Under the pieces are notes generated by a model that was given only the letters and a program-made list of their open reading frames with translations, was not told the DNA's origin and made no database searches. This document shows, piece after piece, positions 32,519 to 34,173 of a DNA stretch of 34,173 nucleotides. This DNA comes from Klebsiella pneumoniae (GTDB lineage: Bacteria > Desulfobacterota > Binatia > UBA12015): NCBI GenBank assembly GCA_945872365.1, contig CAMBZJ010000032.1:1-34173 (forward strand). The letters run 5' to 3'. The first letter of the stretch is position 1. Every line of letters begins with the position of its first letter. The translations under genes were made by a program, and so were the position numbers.

Positions 32519-32679
32519 GCGGCCTCCTCGGCGCTGGCCGCGGCGAACGGCGCGGCGAGCCGCGCGCCCAGCCTCGCGTAGCGCCACGCCGCCCCGTCGC
32601 CGGCGAAGGCGTCCTCTTCGAGCCGCATGAGCGCCGCGAAGTCACCGCGCTCGAGGGGCCGTACCTGGTATTCCCTCAT
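32515..32679 (-). CDS. Truncated GNAT-like acetyltransferase fragment
   Basis: Only 54 residues: MREYQVRPLERGDFAALMRL then EEDAFAGDGAAWRYARLGAR and an Ala-rich end. The opening matches strand beta-1 and helix alpha-1 of GNAT acetyltransferases (the usual pattern is R-P-L-x-x-x-D-x-x-x-L-x-x-L-E-x-x-x-F). The rest of the fold, including the acetyl-CoA-binding Q/RxxGxG/A loop, is missing. It cannot be an active transferase on its own. The ATG at 32679 is chosen because GGAGG lies eight bases upstream (an ATG at 32685 is too close). Its stop overlaps the start of the next gene (ATGA). Either a decayed paralogue kept as a leader for the downstream gene, or a small protein that merely resembles GNAT. 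Confidence 0.6.
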   Translation of the reverse strand: MREYQVRPLERGDFAALMRLEEDAFAGDGAAWRYARLGARLAAPFAAASAEEAA

Positions 32680-32692
32680 CTTCATCACCTCC

Positions 32693-32709
32693 GCGGGGAA
32701 GACCCCCGC
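32693..32709 (-). promoter_or_regulatory. Leader hairpin abutting the RBS of the GNAT-fragment operon
   Basis: GCGGGG (minus strand 32709-32704) pairs with CCCCGC (32698-32693) across a 5-base loop. The stem ends directly at the GGAGG of the first gene (about 32688-32692), so it could tune ribosome access. It is short and unproven. Confidence 0.35.
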
Positions 32710-32924
32710 TCCCTCGTTTCGACCTTCTTTTCCGATCGGAGAGCTAGCCGCGTTGTGTGGCGGGAGTGTTTCGGATCCGGGAACCGACGGCGAAAAGCCG
32801 GCTCCGAACGCGATCGGCGGGGCCGCGAAGCCTCCCCGGGGGGGGCCGAACGGGTTGGCCCCGGTCACCGATCGGCGTAAGGTTCGTCCCGCGCCGCCGG
32901 CGGCGGCGGACAGGCGGGGACGGA

Positions 32925-34173
32925 TTGACCACCGACAGCAGACCCTCGGGACTCTTCCAGGACCCGTCCTTCGACCGGATCCTGACGGGCTCGCCGCTGC
33001 GCCGGCCGCGCGTCGCGATCCCGGTCATCGTCGGCCTCGTCGTGCTCATGGGGTTCGCGCTGCTGGCGATGTTCGCGACCTTCGGCAGCTTCGAGCGCGA
33101 CGTGTTCGGGGTCTTCCTGCGCGGCCTCGTCTACTCGACCATGCTCGCGGTCGTTCCGTTCCTGCTCATCCGCTTCCTCGACCGCCGCGAGCGCGAGTCG
33201 CCCTGGCTCATGGCGATCGCCGTGCTCTGGGGAGCCCTGATCGCAACCGGGCTTGCGCTGCCGCTGAACGCGGTCATCCTCCAGGCGACGGCGCGCTGGG
33301 TCGACGCCCACCCCGGGGTGAAGGCTTCCCTCGGCTCCGAGGCGGTCATGCTCATCGGCGCTCCGATCGCGGGGCCGCTCGTCGAGGAACTGACCAAGGG
33401 GCTCGGGGTGCTCGCCCTGTTCTTCCTGATCCGCTCCGAGTTCGACAACATGCGCGACGGCTTCATCTACGGCGCCCTGGTCGGGCTCGGCTTCACCTGG
33501 CTCGAAGCACCACTCTACGTCTCGCAGAACTACGCCCAGTTCGGCTTCGCGCCGTGGGGGTTGCAGTTCGGGGCGCGCTACGCGCTGTTCGGGCTCTCCG
33601 GCCACGCGATGTTCACCGGGATCTTCGGCGCCTGCCTGGGCTTCTCGCGGCAGTCGAACAGGACCTGGGTGCGGTGGCTGGCGCCGCCCCTCGGACTCCT
33701 GCTCGCGATCGCGGCCCACGCGACCAACAACGTGCTGGCGCTGGTCGCGACCTACGCCGAGACCCGGTCGGGGAAGGCGCCCCCGCAGGCGCCGGAGGCG
33801 CCGCCCGACGTCCCGCTCCTCAAGGCGTGGCTCGCGGCGAGCCTCGCCAACCTGGTCGTCTTCCTGCCCTTCGTGATCCTCGTCGGCTACCTGCTGTGGC
33901 GCAGCGGCAAGTGGGAGCGCGCGGTCATCTGCGAGGAACTCGAGGACGAGGTCGGCGGCGCGATCACGCCCGAGGACTGGGAGGCGATCCGCAACGACCG
34001 CGTGTTCCGCACGCGCCGCATCGACAGCCTTCGCCCGGTCACGTCCGCGGCTCTCGTCCATGCCCAGCAAGAACTCGCCTTCCGCAAGCGCCGGGTCCGC
34101 GACCGCGGCGGCGACGTCGCCGCCGACCCGCTCGTGCTCGGCTGGCGCGACGAGATCGACCTGCTCTGGCGCG
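32925..34173 (+). CDS. PrsW-family intramembrane protease, 3' partial
   Basis: Open to the right window edge, 416 codons seen. It is a polytopic membrane protein of the PrsW (glutamic-type intramembrane protease, CPBP-related) family. The motifs are PLVEELTKGLGVLALFF (EExxK, Glu154-Glu155 and Lys158), DGFIYGALVGLGFTWLEAPL (178-197, Glu194), GHAMFTGIFGACLGF (His227) and AAHATNNVL (His265). Seven to eight hydrophobic segments lie between about residue 30 and 345, then a soluble, charged C-terminal extension (from 346) runs beyond the window. PrsW cleaves an anti-sigma factor in Bacillus; the substrate here is unknown. The only start upstream of the first membrane segment is a TTG at 32925 (GGGGA five bases upstream). 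Divergent from the GNAT-fragment operon, with about 245 bases between. Confidence 0.88.
   Translation, partial: MTTDSRPSGLFQDPSFDRILTGSPLRRPRVAIPVIVGLVVLMGFALLAMFATFGSFERDVFGVFLRGLVYSTMLAVVPFLLIRFLDRRERESPWLMAIAVLWGALIATGLALPLNAVILQATARWVDAHPGVKASLGSEAVMLIGAPIAGPLVEELTKGLGVLALFFLIRSEFDNMRDGFIYGALVGLGFTWLEAPLYVSQNYAQFGFAPWGLQFGARYALFGLSGHAMFTGIFGACLGFSRQSNRTWVRWLAPPLGLLLAIAAHATNNVLALVATYAETRSGKAPPQAPEAPPDVPLLKAWLAASLANLVVFLPFVILVGYLLWRSGKWERAVICEELEDEVGGAITPEDWEAIRNDRVFRTRRIDSLRPVTSAALVHAQQELAFRKRRVRDRGGDVAADPLVLGWRDEIDLLWR

Overview
The window is a very GC-rich chromosomal segment from a Gram-negative bacterium. It has lipoproteins, a DUF481 outer-membrane barrel, Sec and Tat export signals, and long secreted proteins with Thr-Pro linkers and Myxococcus-type Cys-rich repeats. 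That style of secretome (DUF4215-like repeats, TPTPTP linkers, a C-terminal domain ending in FKGKSD) recalls metagenome-derived Deltaproteobacteria-like lineages such as Binatota/Binatia or Myxococcota relatives. This placement is inference from protein style only. No rRNA, tRNA, CRISPR array, transposase, integrase or phage gene was seen.

Layout. (a) 17-1721, minus: a small nucleotidyltransferase-fold protein and an alpha/beta hydrolase. (b) 1950-11192, minus: a run of exported proteins. It holds two secreted proteins with 12 cysteines each, a PKD-domain lipoprotein, a ~1.2 kilo-residue mosaic protein and an 850-residue protein with about ten disintegrin-like Cys repeats plus a thrombospondin-3-like segment. 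Three transcription units here carry similar TTGACC-type promoters, and three perfect GC hairpins close units. (c) 11193-12341: a long, partly AT-richer intergenic region, a SnoaL/NTF2-fold gene and a convergent gap with a large hairpin and repeats. (d) 12342-20623: housekeeping genes (kup, mfd, accC) with a DUF1573 lipoprotein and a small coiled-coil gene. (e) 20841-24096: a Tat-exported aldo/keto reductase with Fe-S clusters and a split zinc-ribbon N-terminus, a small lipoprotein and an SDR. (f) 24097-28125: an M1 aminopeptidase with a histone-H1-like basic tail, convergent with a YqeY-type protein. (g) 28228-34173: another TP-linker secreted protein, a DUF481 barrel protein, a two-gene micro-operon starting with a GNAT remnant, and a 3'-truncated PrsW-family intramembrane protease running off the right edge.

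How genes may work together. The 1950-11192 block looks like a set of extracellular or surface proteins. Two of them (8640-11192 and 5063-8620) are co-transcribed, and the others are single-gene units. Start-stop overlaps (GTGA, ATGA) show translational coupling of accC with the DUF1573 lipoprotein and of the GNAT remnant with the 95-residue gene. I see no defence system, biosynthetic cluster or mobile island. The most unusual items are the bacterial disintegrin-like repeat array, the H1-tailed aminopeptidase, the split zinc-ribbon/Tat/AKR/Fe-S protein, and a nine-tract G-quadruplex-type repeat in front of mfd.
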